Shown: positions 51,262 to 63,388, numbered from the stretch's first letter. The stretch is 64,000 bases of DNA from Hormiphora californensis (GCA_020137815.1 CM035353.1:1120501-1184500); one strand, 5' to 3'. The notes: a model not told the origin generated them from the sequence alone. A program made the numbers and translations.

Positions 51262-54200
51262 TGATATATTTCCAATATAGATCTGTTTCAGATCTCTTCT
51301 CACGAATAGTACGCTGTACGATACATCTTGTGTGGTCCCCAATAATTACAATTAAGTTCAGTTGTGAGTGAATTATTAGCGCATGATGGTAGAAGGAGCC
51401 TTCCCGGAAGTGATTCTCTCATCCAGGTATAAAGTACAGTAAGAAGGCCCTTCTCTCGTCCAGGTATAAAGTGCAGTAAGAAGGCCCTTTGTTTACCATT
51501 ACAATGCCAGATACATGAATATCATATAATGTCGACCACAGCATGATAGCAGCCACATGAAAAACAATGATGTCTCTTTTTGTTAGACCATTAAGAATGG
51601 CGTCTTTTTTGTTAGAGCGCCTAGTAGACCATAAAGAATGGTCTTGTTTACAAAATGTTTATGTTATAGTAAAACACACAATGTGTGTGTTAACATTCCA
51701 TGCAGTTCAGTAATAATACGTACTCCTTCATAAACACTTTTATCAGTAATAACACTCCTTCATAAATACTTTTGTTATATTGCTTGGAACTGATATGAGC
51801 TTCTAAAAGCTATAGAGAGATTAGCTATTATTAATCCTTTCCGTTTCTCACAATTCACGTGATAACAGTCTAGTTATAGACACCGATCCAGCTATGGTTT
51901 ATATTCGATCCAGCTCAGTCTGCCGCTGTCGCCTGTCAACTCTCCTATTGTTAGAATGATCCGTACTGCACGTATGATATATCAGATCTGTCAAGTGCTG
52001 TGATATATCAGATCTGTCAAGTACTGTCAGAGTTTTATATCCATTAATAATTATTATAAAGCAATTATCACGCAATGTACTGTGAGAACTCCATGACATA
52101 GTTGACAGCACTTTTGATCGTTCATCACTTTTATTATTAAGATATATGCTTTCTTGAATTCTCGCCGTCAGGACGATATGCTTTCTTGAATTCTCGCCGT
52201 CAGGACGATATGCTATCTAGAATTATCGCCGTCAGGACGATATGCTATCTAGAATTCTCGAGCCTTGTTCGACCCTCTCTATCAAGTTGCGTCAGAACCC
52301 ATTGTCGAACACTAGTTGTATAATTCATGCATTACGTGCATTACTTAGGAAAGCAGCTTTTAGGGAAAGTCACGAGCCAGGAACACACAAAATATTCGAT
52401 CTGATAGATTTAAATCACTATATTGCACGTTTTAAATTTGAATGTCTAACGAAGCCAAGGGCACCCTAGTAAACGCGCATACGCCGTTTATAGTTGTCAG
52501 ACCCTAGCTGCAAGGAGCATCATTTTGTTTTGTTTCACAGTTTCACACAAGTGATTGGGATAATCAGTTTGGGAGTCATCACGTCACACCGCGCTCAAAT
52601 TAGAGCTTGGTAGAACGTCGACTTAGTATCACCAACCAACTAAAATGGCACATGCAACTTTTGCACGTGCAACTTTTCAAGCATGGAATTCCTGTGTTCT
52701 CCAACACGTGTACAAAACCACATCAATTACAGCAGTTGCGGAGGTAATTGCAGCTGTAATTGCGGTAAATGTTAACCAGTATTACAGTGGTAATTGGATG
52801 GTAATTAGGCGGTAATTGTTAATTATCTCATTGTGCACTTACTCAGAACATGTTATCTCTAAACACGTGTTTAATTACACGTGTTTTGATACCGCGGTCG
52901 TTAGATCTTCCTCAGCCCATTTCAACACGTGCACAGTTCATGCAGAGAAGATTTCGAGAATTATATGCACGTGCTTGAAAGTAGTGAAAATTTAAGCACG
53001 CGTGGGCTAGAAAGTTGTTAGTGATTTGAAATATTGCACTGATCAAGGTATAGCTTGTGGTCAAATGTGGTCTATATAGCAGAATCAATATATGAGAACC
53101 AATATCTCTATACTACGTGTCATTTCAACTCAGTATGAGACCCAATATCAGATCCATGTCTATTACGTGTTATTTCAAAAGTACTTAGATCAGTTCTCGG
53201 CTGAATTTTCTTTGAAGTCGAGCTGTTATTACTCATTTCCACTATAATATGACGTGTGGCAGTCTCCCATCTCTCTTTTTCTCTCGATCTCAGATCTGTA
53301 TCTTTCTGATCTCTTTCAATATTTTTCTGATCTCTTGCAATATCTTTCCGTCTGTTTCACAGGCACGGAAAGCATCATTGCTTTATAGTTTATTTCTCCA
53401 ACTACATAATTCATTTCAGATTGCCCTCTCTGTTCTGAGTAAGGGTCTACCTAGACAATCGATTAGGACAACATACGTATTACGGGCCGTTTAGGAAATT
53501 ATAGAAAATTATAGGAAATTATATGATCAGTGCTCAGCCAGATAGAAACGTTTAGGTAAATTATAGGAAACGGTATTCTAGCTTCTTAGTCCAGATCGCT
53601 TAGAAATAAAACCATTCTTCATCTGAATGAACAGACAGCTGAATCTGGCAGGCATTTGAAAGATTTAGGGAAATTAGAAGCCGTGATTTACTTCCAGATT
53701 CTGCGTTCTGGAAGAATAATTAGTCGCGTGCCAGTCGTGGAAACAACGCAGACTCCAATTTGACAGAACTCCGCAGTTTTAAATCCATTTTAAATTTAAT
53801 ATCTCAGCTAATTTGTACTTATATTCAGCTGTACCTTATCAGCTGTCTGTATGCTGCAGTTAATACCTTCCTCCCCCCAGACTGATACCCCAGACTGATA
53901 GATGTCAGTAAATGTCAGTAGGTAACTCTTTTTTCCTTGATAATCTTGAATCATCTTGAGAAGATCAGACTCCTCTTCATGAAATTATGTAATGCATAGC
54001 TATAGCCGTAAAATATATTCGCGTAACTAGAAAATTCGCTTTTAATAACTAGAAAACTAAACAAGATGTTTAACCCACCATATCATCACCATGACATAAA
54101 GTTCTTTCCCTCGTGATTTATTACCCTTCATAATTAGTGACACTATAAACGCCCCTTTTTGTTGTCTGAATTTCCTAATAATTGGGAGGGGCGGCATATG

Positions 54201-54449
54201 CAGTTTATATTGTAATGGGTCCCCATTAGTAGGACCTTGGAGAGCTCTCTCTAGTAAGTACTACGCTCCTTCAAGAATGAGAGAGAGAGAGATCAGTGAG
54301 ACAGAGTGAGAGGGAGTGAGATAGAGACAAAGTGAGATGCAGAGTGAGAGTGAGAGAGAGAGAGAGAGATCTGTCTCTCTCCCTGGATAGCATTTTGTGG
54401 TGTGTGTCTGCTTAATGCGAGGAGGGTTGAGAGGGAAATAAATATAGCC

Positions 54450-54539
<90 letters not shown>

Positions 54540-55074
54540 GGGAGAGAGAATAATTATGAGAGAGTCAGGTAGTTGTATGTAGAGTAGGACCGCAGAGAAT
54601 TATAGAGTCGGACTATAAACCTTGCGTATATAGCGACATTAATAATACACGGTATATGAGTATAATATCTTCATGCATTTTTCTCTCGTATGTGAGAATG
54701 ATAGTAAGAAAGTAAGATAGAGAGATTAAACACTAAGATAAGCTAAGTGAGATAGATCACGGACGTGGATGAGAGAGAGAGAGAAGCTTCTAATTTCAGC
54801 AGATGTGATTAATTGTAGAAAATGAAAGTGAACTCACATCATTTCACTGCCAAGTCTGTTTTGCTTTGAAATTAAAAGCAGTATTTAACTCCTTTCTGTT
54901 TATCTTTATGCTACGATATGAACTTTGAACACATAATAATATTTGCCTAATTCTTTGTTTGCCCGATTTTTGATAGTTTGTCTATGACGTCTTATCACAT
55001 CGTGTTACAGTCCGTCATACACATTTCCACCTGGAGTTTCTTGCTCGTAATTTCTGTCAGAATCTGTATAACAC
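51262..55074. other. Gene-free stretch with minor repeats
   Basis: Holds a two-copy 'ccaggtataaagtacagtaa' repeat (51415-51490), four 32-bp units of 'gatatgctttcttgaattct' + 'cgccgtcaggac' (52144-52258), a cluster of CACGTG words (52650-53130) and GA-rich repeats (54271-54540). The small ORFs show no domain. Confidence 0.4.
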
Positions 55075-55247
55075 ACACGTGAATTTGAGCCGCGGCGCGG
55101 CGCATCTGCACGTGCGGTTTTTTCAGAGAGCGTGAGAGACAATCGTATAACGTTAATGTGCGTCTCTCTCTTTAATCTCGCACGTGAATATGAGCCGCGG
55201 CGCGGCGCATCTGCACGTGCGGTTCTTCCAGATAGAAATTCCAAATA
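55075..55247. repeat. Two copies of a GC-palindromic block
   Basis: 'gccgcggcgcggcgcatctg' + 'cacgtgcggtt' occurs twice, about 110 bp apart. Confidence 0.7.
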
Positions 55248-56145
55248 GGGTGATCCATAATGATTGTCACTTGGGGTTTTCACCAAGAAATACTTGTCAG
55301 AATGATTTGAGACTTGTTTTATCCGATTCGGGAGACAAATTAGAGTCAATTTGCATACTCATCCCCTTATTTGAGGGTCAATTTCTAATATTTTTTCTTC
55401 GGATTATACATGTTGGTCTGAGAAGCGTCTCACTTACCCCTTTTCGGGCTCCCATGGCCAGCAAAATATTTAAAAATGTCTGAAACCTTCACTAACCGGT
55501 AGCGGCAGTACCATTTTAACAGAAAAGCAAGCGTTTTTTGTTGTCAGGTAAGGCTTATTTGGTGGAAATGCCAAAATATTGAAGAAAAATAGGACAATTT
55601 TGACCTGAAAAACAGTCATTTTGGAGATCAGTTTTTAAAAACAGTACCTTGAAAAGATAACACAAGATATTGTCAATATAATAATTGATACATCCAAGAA
55701 ATGGTCCAATCTAAGTTTTCTAATGCTTGAAACGTCAATCCAATGTCATTTGGTCTGGCAAGCGCTGCTGGAACTCGAAAAACCGAAAATTAACACTGTT
55801 TTCTAAAATCCTTGCCAGCGCCGAGTTTTAAATCCTTTTTGTGAATTTTTGGGTCCATTTTAAAGCTAAGGCTGTGATTCCAGATAATAATGCGGTCGCA
55901 TATCAATTTACCCTGAGAATTTTATGCCATAACATGAAGTGCGTCACCCTATTTTTTGACGTGAGACGGCGCCTTCGATAATACTTTCTGTTTCGGGTGT
56001 CAAGGTGGCGACGTATCTTTATCTACGATATAAAAACTATTTTCCAATAGTAAAATGTCCATACTAAACGATAGAACAGGTTTTATTTGGTCCTGACTCG
56101 AAATCTGGGAGATAATAGCCAAGTGACAATCTTTATGGATCACCC
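55248..56145. mobile_element. TIR element with TA target duplication
   Basis: Left end GGGTGATCCATAATGATTGT, right end is its inverted partner (acaatctttatggatcaccc) with one or two mismatches. TA flanks both ends. 898 bp, no transposase ORF. It is a non-autonomous Tc1/mariner-like element by its ends and TA target. Confidence 0.75.
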
Positions 56146-56317
56146 TAGTAGAAACTCCAGATAGAAATTCCAAATAGAAATGTGTATGACGCCGTGTAAA
56201 CCCCCATATTCTGCAGAAAATGGTTATCGTTGTGTTAACCCCCATATTCTGCAGATAATGGTTATCGTTATGGTAACCCCCATAACATTACCTATAACAC
56301 ATGTTAACATTCAGAGA

Positions 56318-59300
56318 ATGGTTGTCGTTGAGGTGTCAATGGAGGATGTGGACAACATTGGGGCAGAAAAGCTAAAAGAACTTAACAACATCTTCTCCGC
56401 TTTTGATAACGATGGAAGTGGTTAGTTAATGCAGTATGCACCAATTGAGCAGCTCCTTTTTACAGACACAGAGCTGTAAATGCAATTTACCGATATAGAG
56501 AGTGTTTACTATTTTATCAATTGTAATCTATTAATTGTATCAGTATCAGTATAGTAATGAGAAAAACCACAAATTTTCAAAATCCACTATCCAGCCCCAG
56601 CTGGTATGTCCTCTACCGATCATTATATATCTATTGATTGTTGTATTAATTCAACCCATACTGGTGGTCCTTTATTATAATGAATACTAATCATGTATAT
56701 TAATTCCTCACTATAGGCTCGATTTCTGCGAACGAATTCAGATACGCATTAACAAAAATGGGCATCTACCTTTCCAAAGAGGTGAGTTAGAATTTAATAA
56801 ACTCAAAATACTGCAAATTTTATTAAATATATCGGCAAATGATTATGTTAGTTTAAACCAAACCAACCAAAAGTGAATCAGGAGACTTCAACAACAATTA
56901 GTGATTTGATTGACAACAATCATTTCAACTGATTTGTTACTAGTATTAGTAACTGATATCTTTCTTTACAGGACGTTGACGATTTGTTCTTTGAAGTAGA
57001 CCAGAACGGAGATGATAATTTAGATATAGAAGAGTTCATAAAACTGGTAACTTATTAGTTTTGTTATATAATCTAAATTATTACTTTAATTCAATTCGTT
57101 ATTAGTTATAGCAATAGTGTTTTTTTTGTTTATATTGTTCGCTTCCGTTCAGTGATTGTACGTGACGGTATATTATACATGTAGTGATCAGTTGCTGCTG
57201 CTAAAAGCACTTATGAATGTGCGACATAAATTATATGTGCCTTTACCATATTAGGCTTTACATCTATTTAGACAAAGACAAAATATATAGATAGCACATT
57301 GATGTGATTATCACTATAATAGTTATCAATATCACCATTCACCTCGTACAATCGTGATCAATATTTCATTATTTCATTGAAGATGTGCCTGTAACTTCAA
57401 AATGTTCAGGTGGCGATATTAGATCCCCGCGTCAGTCAGGAGATAGAAATCAATAAAGCTTTCAAGTTATTTGATCGAAATCAAGATGGCTTCATTACAA
57501 GGTAAATATAATTTTATGAAGGAGTAAAATTATGTTTTATGAAGGAGTAAATTCGTATGCATTGTTTTGAGTTTCCATACAATAATATTCATTCCGTTTG
57601 ACCGCTACTTGTGTGGTGGGTTAGAAATGTATAATATGGGGAAAAATGTTTAAACAGTCGTGCCTGAACCTTAGGTTCAGGCACGAATTTTCCCCTATAG
57701 TCTTTCCATCGAAAGTTCGTATTTTGAAAACTTATTGATCAATCAACTAATTGCGATGAATAACGATTAAATGATTAACTAATTAACTAATTAATTTATT
57801 CAGGAGTGAGGTTGAGGAGGGATTGAAAAGGTTTGGTATTTCAACAAATGAAGATGACATTGATCTGCTTTTTGATATAACTGATAACGATAACGATGGA
57901 CTTATTACACAAACAGGTAACAAACACACACACAAACACAAACACAAACACAAACACAAACACAAACACAAACACAAACACAAACACAGGAAAATAGTCG
58001 AATGGTTGATTGGTTGAACCAGATAAGACCCCAGCTTTCAGAATTAAGTGCGGGAACTAAGTAAAACTCAACCTCATGGTTTTAACTCAGTATCACGACT
58101 TTTTTCCTTCAATAAAAACAACTTAAAACTACACGTATTATATATTGCAATGTCAACGTATTATGTACTGCAATGTAAACTAATTCTTCAACATATCAAC
58201 CCAAACTTCAAAAATACCTTTCCCCTCCTTCTGCTCCTCCCTCTCCGTCTCCTTACCCTTGCAATGCTTCCTCCATAACCTAGCTGCGACAGTAAACTTC
58301 TTACTGGCCTTTTTACAGTGATCGTTATTAACCCTCCTCCGCAAGCATTCCTCCTGAAACCTTTTCTTCAGACGAGAACAATCACACTCGGACTTTTTAG
58401 CCCTCAACTCTGTCTTCATAGCAGACTTTAACTTCTCACATGATGTGTCATCCTTCTCCTTATCAACTGAGCCAAGGGAAGCGGTGACGAGAAGCAGTAG
58501 CAACACAATCCTTGTGTATATTATCATACTCACATCACATCATATCACAGCTAATGTCAATACATCTAGAGAGAGGTAGAAGACAGTTAGAAGACAAATA
58601 TTAGAGAGTAACAAAATGAGAGTCATATTAGTGTACTAGTACAATGTACTTGTACAATGTATTATTGTACTAGTATAACAATGTAACACAGTGTACTAGT
58701 ATAACAATGTAACACAATGTACTGGGCAATGTATTATTGTACTAGTATAACAATGTAACACAGTGTACTAGTATAACAATGTAACACAATGTACTAGTAG
58801 TTAATACCAAGATGATGATACCAACAAATGTATAAGCCCCGCAACTAAGAGTCAATACAGTTTGAACCGGAGCAGCAAGTGATTGTATCGCAATTGTATC
58901 AAAATCAAGGGTACAACATATATACTAGTCCCCAGAAGAAAAGTCTCCAATAATAGTTTCACTTACCCAGGCCACGTACGGCTGCAGTTTCCCCAATCAC
59001 ACACCACAAGGAGGACCACTGAACGATCATATCACTGACCAGTGACCACACTGAGGGAAAGAGTCACAATGGGGGGGGGGGGAAACCTCAGGTTAAGGCC
59101 ACGGCTATTTTCCACTGAGATCTCAGGTCTCCATGCAGCTGACATCCACTCCCTGTTTTAGGAATCACCGAGTACGAGAGATCACGTACTGGGGGAGAGT
59201 CACACACCACGTTGTTCATTGATTACACCATTCCATTATACTGACACCCCTTTTTTGTGTAGAGTTTAAGAACCTATTATTTGATGCTGGACCTCCTGAC

Positions 59301-62300
59301 GCTGATGCGAGTTTTAAAGGACAGATTGAGAACGCTGTAAGTAGTACCTAGAATGTAATAGAATGTAAGGAGTAGAATGAATTTGTGTCCGATAGTACAA
59401 ACAAAACCAGATCACCATGTTCAAAAGTTTCTCCTTTTGTGGTATGCACAGTCGGACCCTGATCTACCGGAACCCCGATTTACCGGGAGGATAAACTTCG
59501 GTAATATGGTAGTTCTGGGCTGAACATTTTCGACCGCTTTAAAGCGCTTTAAAGCGTTTGAGAAAGCGCTTTATAGCGCTATAAAGCGCTTTAAAGCGGT
59601 ACCGCTTTAAAGCGCACCGCTTTAAAGCGCTTTTAAAGCGCTAAAAGCGCTTTAAAGCGATTCTTGTAACGATTTAAAGCGCTTTCGAAAGCGCTATAAA
59701 GCGCTTTCGCAAGCGCTTTAAAGCGCTACTGTACGATTTAAAGCGCTTTAAAGCGCTATAAAGCGCTAAAAGCGCTTTAAAGCGCTATAAAGCGTTCTTA
59801 AAAGCGCTTTATAGCGCTTTTTAAAGCGTTTTTAAAGCGCTTTAAAGCGCTTTATTTTTGGATTTTGAACAAAAAAAGCGCTTTAAAGCGGTAGCGCTTT
59901 AAAGCGCTTGCGAAAGCGCTTTCGAAAGCGCTTTAAATCGTTACAAGAATCGCTTTAAAGCGCTTTTAGCGCTTTAAAAAGTTTATCCTTTTGTGGTATG
60001 CACAGTCGGACCCTGATCTACCGGAACCCCGATTTACCGGGAGGATAAACTTCGGTAATATGGTAGTTCTGGGCTGAACATTTTCGACCGCTTTAAAGCG
60101 CTTTAAAGCGTTTGAGAAAGCGCTTTATAGCGCTATAAAGCGCTTTAAAGCGGTACCGCTTTAAAGCGCACCGCTTTAAAGCGCTTTTAAAGCGCTAAAA
60201 GCGCTTTAAAGCGATTCTTGTAACGATTTAAAGCGCTTTCGAAAGCGCTATAAAGCGCTTTCGCAAGCGCTTTAAAGCGCTACTGTACGATTTAAAGCGC
60301 TTTAAAGCGCTATAAAGCGCTAAAAGCGCTTTAAAGCGCTATAAAGCGTTCTTAAAAGCGCTTTATAGCGCTTTTTAAAGCGCTTTTAAAGCGCTTTAAA
60401 GCGCTTTATTTTTGGATTTTGAACAAAAAAAGCGCTTTAAAGCGGTAGCGCTTTAAAGCGCTTTCGAAAGCGCTTTAAATCGAGGAAGTAATTTTGATAT
60501 CTCCTTCTGGTGATCAACACACACACACGCCCTCCGTACAACGGTTATATAGGGGAATCTCACACACACACGGGCAGATCTCGGTCAAGGAGAGATTAAT
60601 TGATTATTCAGAATAAAGAGATCTGAGCAAGAATTAAATAGGGAAGAAAATCGAAAAATACTGGGTTCGACCGGGAATTGAACCAGGGACCTCCAGAGAG
60701 ACGCGCTCGATGCTCTACCACTGAGCTACCGAACCCCTGTACAGATCGCATTTCTTCAACACTATATTCAAGCACATGCCCTTAGATAGACACCATGTGA
60801 TAGAGGAAGTAATTTTGATATCTCCTTCTGGTGATCAACACACACACACGCCCTCCGTACAACGGTTATATAGGGGAATCTCACACACACACGGGCAGAT
60901 CTCGGTCAAGGAGAGATTAATTGATTATTCAGAATAAAGAGATCTGAGCAAGAATTAAATAGGGAAGAAAATCGAAAAATACTGGGTTCGACCGGGAATT
61001 GAACCAGGGACCTCCAGAGAGACGCGCTCGATGCTCTACCACTGAGCTACCGAACCCCTGTACAGATCGCATTTCTTCAACACTATATTCAAGCACATGC
61101 CCTTAGATAGACACCATGTGATAGAGGAAGTAATTTTGATATCTCCTTCTGGTGATCAACACACACACACGCCCTCCGTACAACGGTTATATAGGGGAAT
61201 CTCACACACACACGGGCAGATCTCGGTCAAGGAGAGATTAATTGATTATTCAGAATAAAGAGATCTGAGCAAGAATTAAATAGGGAAGAAAATCTGGAGG
61301 TCCCTGGTTCAATTCCCGGTCGAACCCAGTATTTTTCGATTTTCTTCCCTATTTAATTCTTGCTCAGATCTCTTTATTCTGAATAATCAATTAATCTCTC
61401 CTTGACCGAGATCTGCCCGTGTGTGTGTGAGATTCCCCTATATAACCGTTGTACGGAGGGCGTGTGTGTGTGTTGATCACCAGAAGGAGATATCAAAATT
61501 ACTTCCTCTATCACATGGTGTCTATCTAAGGGCATGTGCTTGAATATAGTGTTGAAGAAATGCGATCTGTACAGGGGTTCGGTAGCTCAGTGGTAGAGCA
61601 TCGAGCGCGTCTCTCTGGAGGTCCCTGGTTCAATTCCCGGTCGAACCCAGTATTTTTCGATTTTCTTCCCTATTTAATTCTTGCTCAGATCTCTTTATTC
61701 TGAATAATCAATTAATCTCTCCTTGACCGAGATCTGCCCGTGTGTGTGTGAGATTCCCCTATATAACCGTTGTACGGAGGGCGTGTGTGTGTGTTGATCA
61801 CCAGAAGGAGATATCAAAATTACTTCCTCTATCACATGGTGTCTATCTAAGGGCATGTGCTTGAATATAGTGTTGAAGAAATGCGATCTGTACAGGGGTT
61901 CGGTAGCTCAGTGGTAGAGCATCGAGCGCGTCTCTCTGGAGGTCCCTGGTTCAATTCCCGGTCGAACCCAGTATTTTTCGATTTTCTTCCCTATTTAATT
62001 CTTGCTCAGATCTCTTTATTCTGAATAATCAATTAATCTCTCCTTGACCGAGATCTGCCCGTGTGTGTGTGAGATTCCCCTATATAACCGTTGTACGGAG
62101 GGCGTGTGTGTGTGTTGATCACCAGAAGGAGATATCAAAATTACTTCCTCTATCACATGGTGTCTATCTAAGGGCATGTGCTTGAATATAGTGTTGAAGA
62201 AATGCGATCTGTACAGGGGTTCGGTAGCTCAGTGGTAGAGCATCGAGCGCGTCTCTCTGGAGGTCCCTGGTTCAATTCCCGGTCGAACCCAGTATTTTTC

Positions 62301-62807
62301 GATTTTCTTCCCTATTTAATTCTTGCTCAGATCGCTTTAAATCGTTACAAGAATCGCTTTAAAGCGCTTTTAGCGCTTTAAAAGCGCTTTAAAGCGGTGC
62401 GCTTTAAAGCGGTACCGCTTTAAAGCGCTTTATAGCGCTATAAAGCGCTTTCTCAAACGCTTTAAAGCGCTTTAAAGCGGTCGAAAATGTTCAGCCCAGA
62501 ACTACCATATTACCTACCATATTACCGGGAGGATAAACCCCGATTTACTGGGAGGATAAACTTCCCCCGATATAGGATTTGGATAGTTTTTGACCCCGAT
62601 CATATACCGGGCAAAACCCTTTCCCCGAGTATCCCGGTAAATCGGGGTCCGACTGCAGTATAACGTCATAAAATGACCAAGGCACATTAATATTATCTCA
62701 TTCCTCTGCAGAGTGCGGCAGTAAACAGCTCTCAAAACTTCACACCCTCCAGAAGACCCGCATCTAACAAATTCATCAGGACAACTTATACTCCTGGAAT
62801 TACCTAG
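56318..62807 (+). CDS. Calmodulin-like protein with four EF-hands, seven exons
   Basis: Exons: 56318-56420, 56717-56781, 56972-57046, 57410-57501, 57804-57916, 59263-59336, 62712-62807, all GT-AG and in phase; total 618 nt (205 residues). The four calcium loops are complete: DNDGSGSISANE, DQNGDDNLDIEE, DRNQDGFITRSE and DNDNDGLITQTE, each with acidic position 1 and Glu at position 12. The product is a calcium sensor of the calmodulin/troponin-C group, with a short extra tail rich in Ser, Arg and Thr. The first loop is split by intron 1. The start at 56318 is the first ATG after a possible acceptor (taacattcag); an upstream non-coding or coding exon is possible. Intron 5 contains an antisense gene and intron 6 a 3.2-kb foldback element, so transcription must cross a long palindrome. 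Confidence 0.85.
57636..57703. repeat. Dispersed palindromic hairpin family, cleanest copy
   Basis: TATGGGGAAAA on the left and TTTTCCCCTATA on the right enclose CGTGCCTGAACCT t AGGTTCAGGCACG, giving an almost perfect hairpin of about 65 bases in intron 4 of the EF-hand gene. Confidence 0.8.
57917..57992 (+). repeat. (ACACAA)n microsatellite at an intron donor
   Basis: About 11 hexamers starting a few bases after the exon-5 donor of the EF-hand gene. Confidence 0.85.
58180..58533 (-). CDS. Small cysteine-containing secreted protein, nested antisense gene
   Basis: A single-exon frame of 117 residues inside intron 5 of the EF-hand gene on the opposite strand. Residues 1-22 form a clear signal peptide (IVLLLLLVTASLGS). 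The mature part is very Lys/Arg/Glu-rich with six cysteines (TSC, ECDC, EEC, DHC, KHC), compatible with three disulphides in a helical fold. It is intact from ATG to stop. No family is recognised and no toxic or antimicrobial role should be assumed. Its length and composition make chance unlikely. Confidence 0.6.
   Translation of the reverse strand: MSMIIYTRIVLLLLLVTASLGSVDKEKDDTSCEKLKSAMKTELRAKKSECDCSRLKKRFQEECLRRRVNNDHCKKASKKFTVAARLWRKHCKGKETEREEQKEGKGIFEVWVDMLKN
58640..58800. repeat. 'gtactagtataacaatgtaacaca' tandem repeat
   Basis: About five diverged units upstream of the nested minus-strand gene. ACTAGT palindromes recur. Confidence 0.65.
59070..59135. repeat. Dispersed palindromic hairpin family, diverged copy
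   Basis: A G-run, gaaacctcaggttaaggcc, then ctattttccactgagatctcagg, as in the copy at 30-150. Confidence 0.5.
59530..60480. repeat. AAAGCG / CGCTTTAAAGCG palindromic satellite, left
   Basis: Dense CGCTTTAAAGCG, GCGCTATAAAGCGC and AAAGCGGTACCGCTTT words, in two related blocks about 554 bp apart. Confidence 0.85.
60663..60735 (-). tRNA. tRNA-like Pol III gene, unit A1
   Basis: 73 bases. Acceptor stem GGTTCGG/TCGAACC (one G-U), D-arm GCTCAGTGGTAGAGC, A box TAGCTCAGTGG, B box GGTTCAATTCC, discriminator C, and TTTTT four bases later as Pol III terminator. The anticodon arm pairs poorly (TCGAG against TCTGG or CTCTG), there is no U33, and the T-stem has one U-C mismatch. No anticodon is therefore assigned; it could be a tRNA pseudogene or SINE-like head. 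Confidence 0.6.
60984..61056 (-). tRNA. tRNA-like Pol III gene, unit A2
   Basis: Identical to unit A1, 321 bp further on. Confidence 0.6.
61576..61648 (+). tRNA. tRNA-like Pol III gene, unit B1
   Basis: Same sequence as A1 on the opposite strand, in the right arm of the palindrome. The terminator TTTTT follows. Confidence 0.6.
61897..61969 (+). tRNA. tRNA-like Pol III gene, unit B2
   Basis: Identical to B1, 321 bp further on. Confidence 0.6.
62218..62290 (+). tRNA. tRNA-like Pol III gene, unit B3
   Basis: Identical copy. Its unit is cut 42 bases after the gene by the right AAAGCG block. Confidence 0.6.
62332..62490. repeat. AAAGCG palindromic satellite, right (inverted)
   Basis: It is the reverse complement of the left block, including the 'cgatttaaag'/'tgttacaagaatcg'-type spacer and the bordering 'tcgaaaatgttcag'. 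Confidence 0.85.
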
Positions 62808-63120
62808 CATTAGTTACCATGGCAACCAAATGAGTTACCAATTGTCAAAAACTAAAGTTACATAGATGGATGGAAACAAAAACAACGTATGATATATCAG
62901 ATAAATTCCAGCTGGTGTACTGTATTTCAGTGAATTCAGTGGATTAATATAACTTTTGTGTGAAATGCAGAACCCTTCTTTTTTAATGCAAAAGTTTAGT
63001 AAAGTGACAGCTGAAATCTGAATCTGACAGAAAATATTTTAATTGTATTTATCTGTGAATATTTGTTTTAAAACGTGTAAATTACAATTCTTAATGTTTT
63101 CAAAGATTCTAAATTATTTG
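62808..63120. other. 3' flank of the EF-hand gene
   Basis: AT-rich unique sequence. It presumably holds the 3' UTR and polyadenylation site. No other feature is seen. Confidence 0.4.
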
Positions 63121-63388
63121 TTCAATTCCCGGTCGAACCCAGTATTTTTCGATTTTCTTCCCTATTTAATTCTTGCTCAGATCTCTTTATTCTGAATAAT
63201 CAATTAATCTCTCCTTGACCGAGATCTGCCCGTGTGTGTGTGAGATTCCCCTATATAACCGTTGTACGGAGGGCGTGTGTGTGTGTTGATCACCAGAAGG
63301 AGATATCAAAATTACTTCCTCTATCACATGGTGTCTATCTAAGGGCATGTGCTTGAATATAGTGTTGAAGAAATGCGATCTGTACAGG

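Larger units (their letters stand above)
60482..62150. repeat. Near-perfect 813-bp inverted repeat with 43-base loop
   Basis: The left arm 60482-61294 (two and a half 321-bp units) is matched by the right arm 61338-62150. The loop 61295-61337 is the end of a tRNA-like gene. No mismatch was noticed in the parts compared by eye. Confidence 0.85.
59449..62657. mobile_element. Foldback element carrying tRNA-like genes
   Basis: Left end CAGTCGGACCC and right end GGGGTCCGACTG are inverted, with CA directly outside both; the ends match the MITE at 769-976. Inside, from both ends inward: 'taccgggaggataaact' blocks, the shared 'actaccatatta'/'tgttcagcccaga' segment, palindromic AAAGCG satellite, then the head-to-head 321-bp tRNA-unit array. 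The left end plus satellite is duplicated in tandem (period 554 bp, second start at 60003). It fills most of the last intron of the EF-hand gene. No transposase is present, so movement would need one in trans. Confidence 0.7.

Noticed and set aside
52242-52469. 75-residue plus-strand ORF
   Set aside because: No domain, no splice context; it begins inside a 32-bp repeat.
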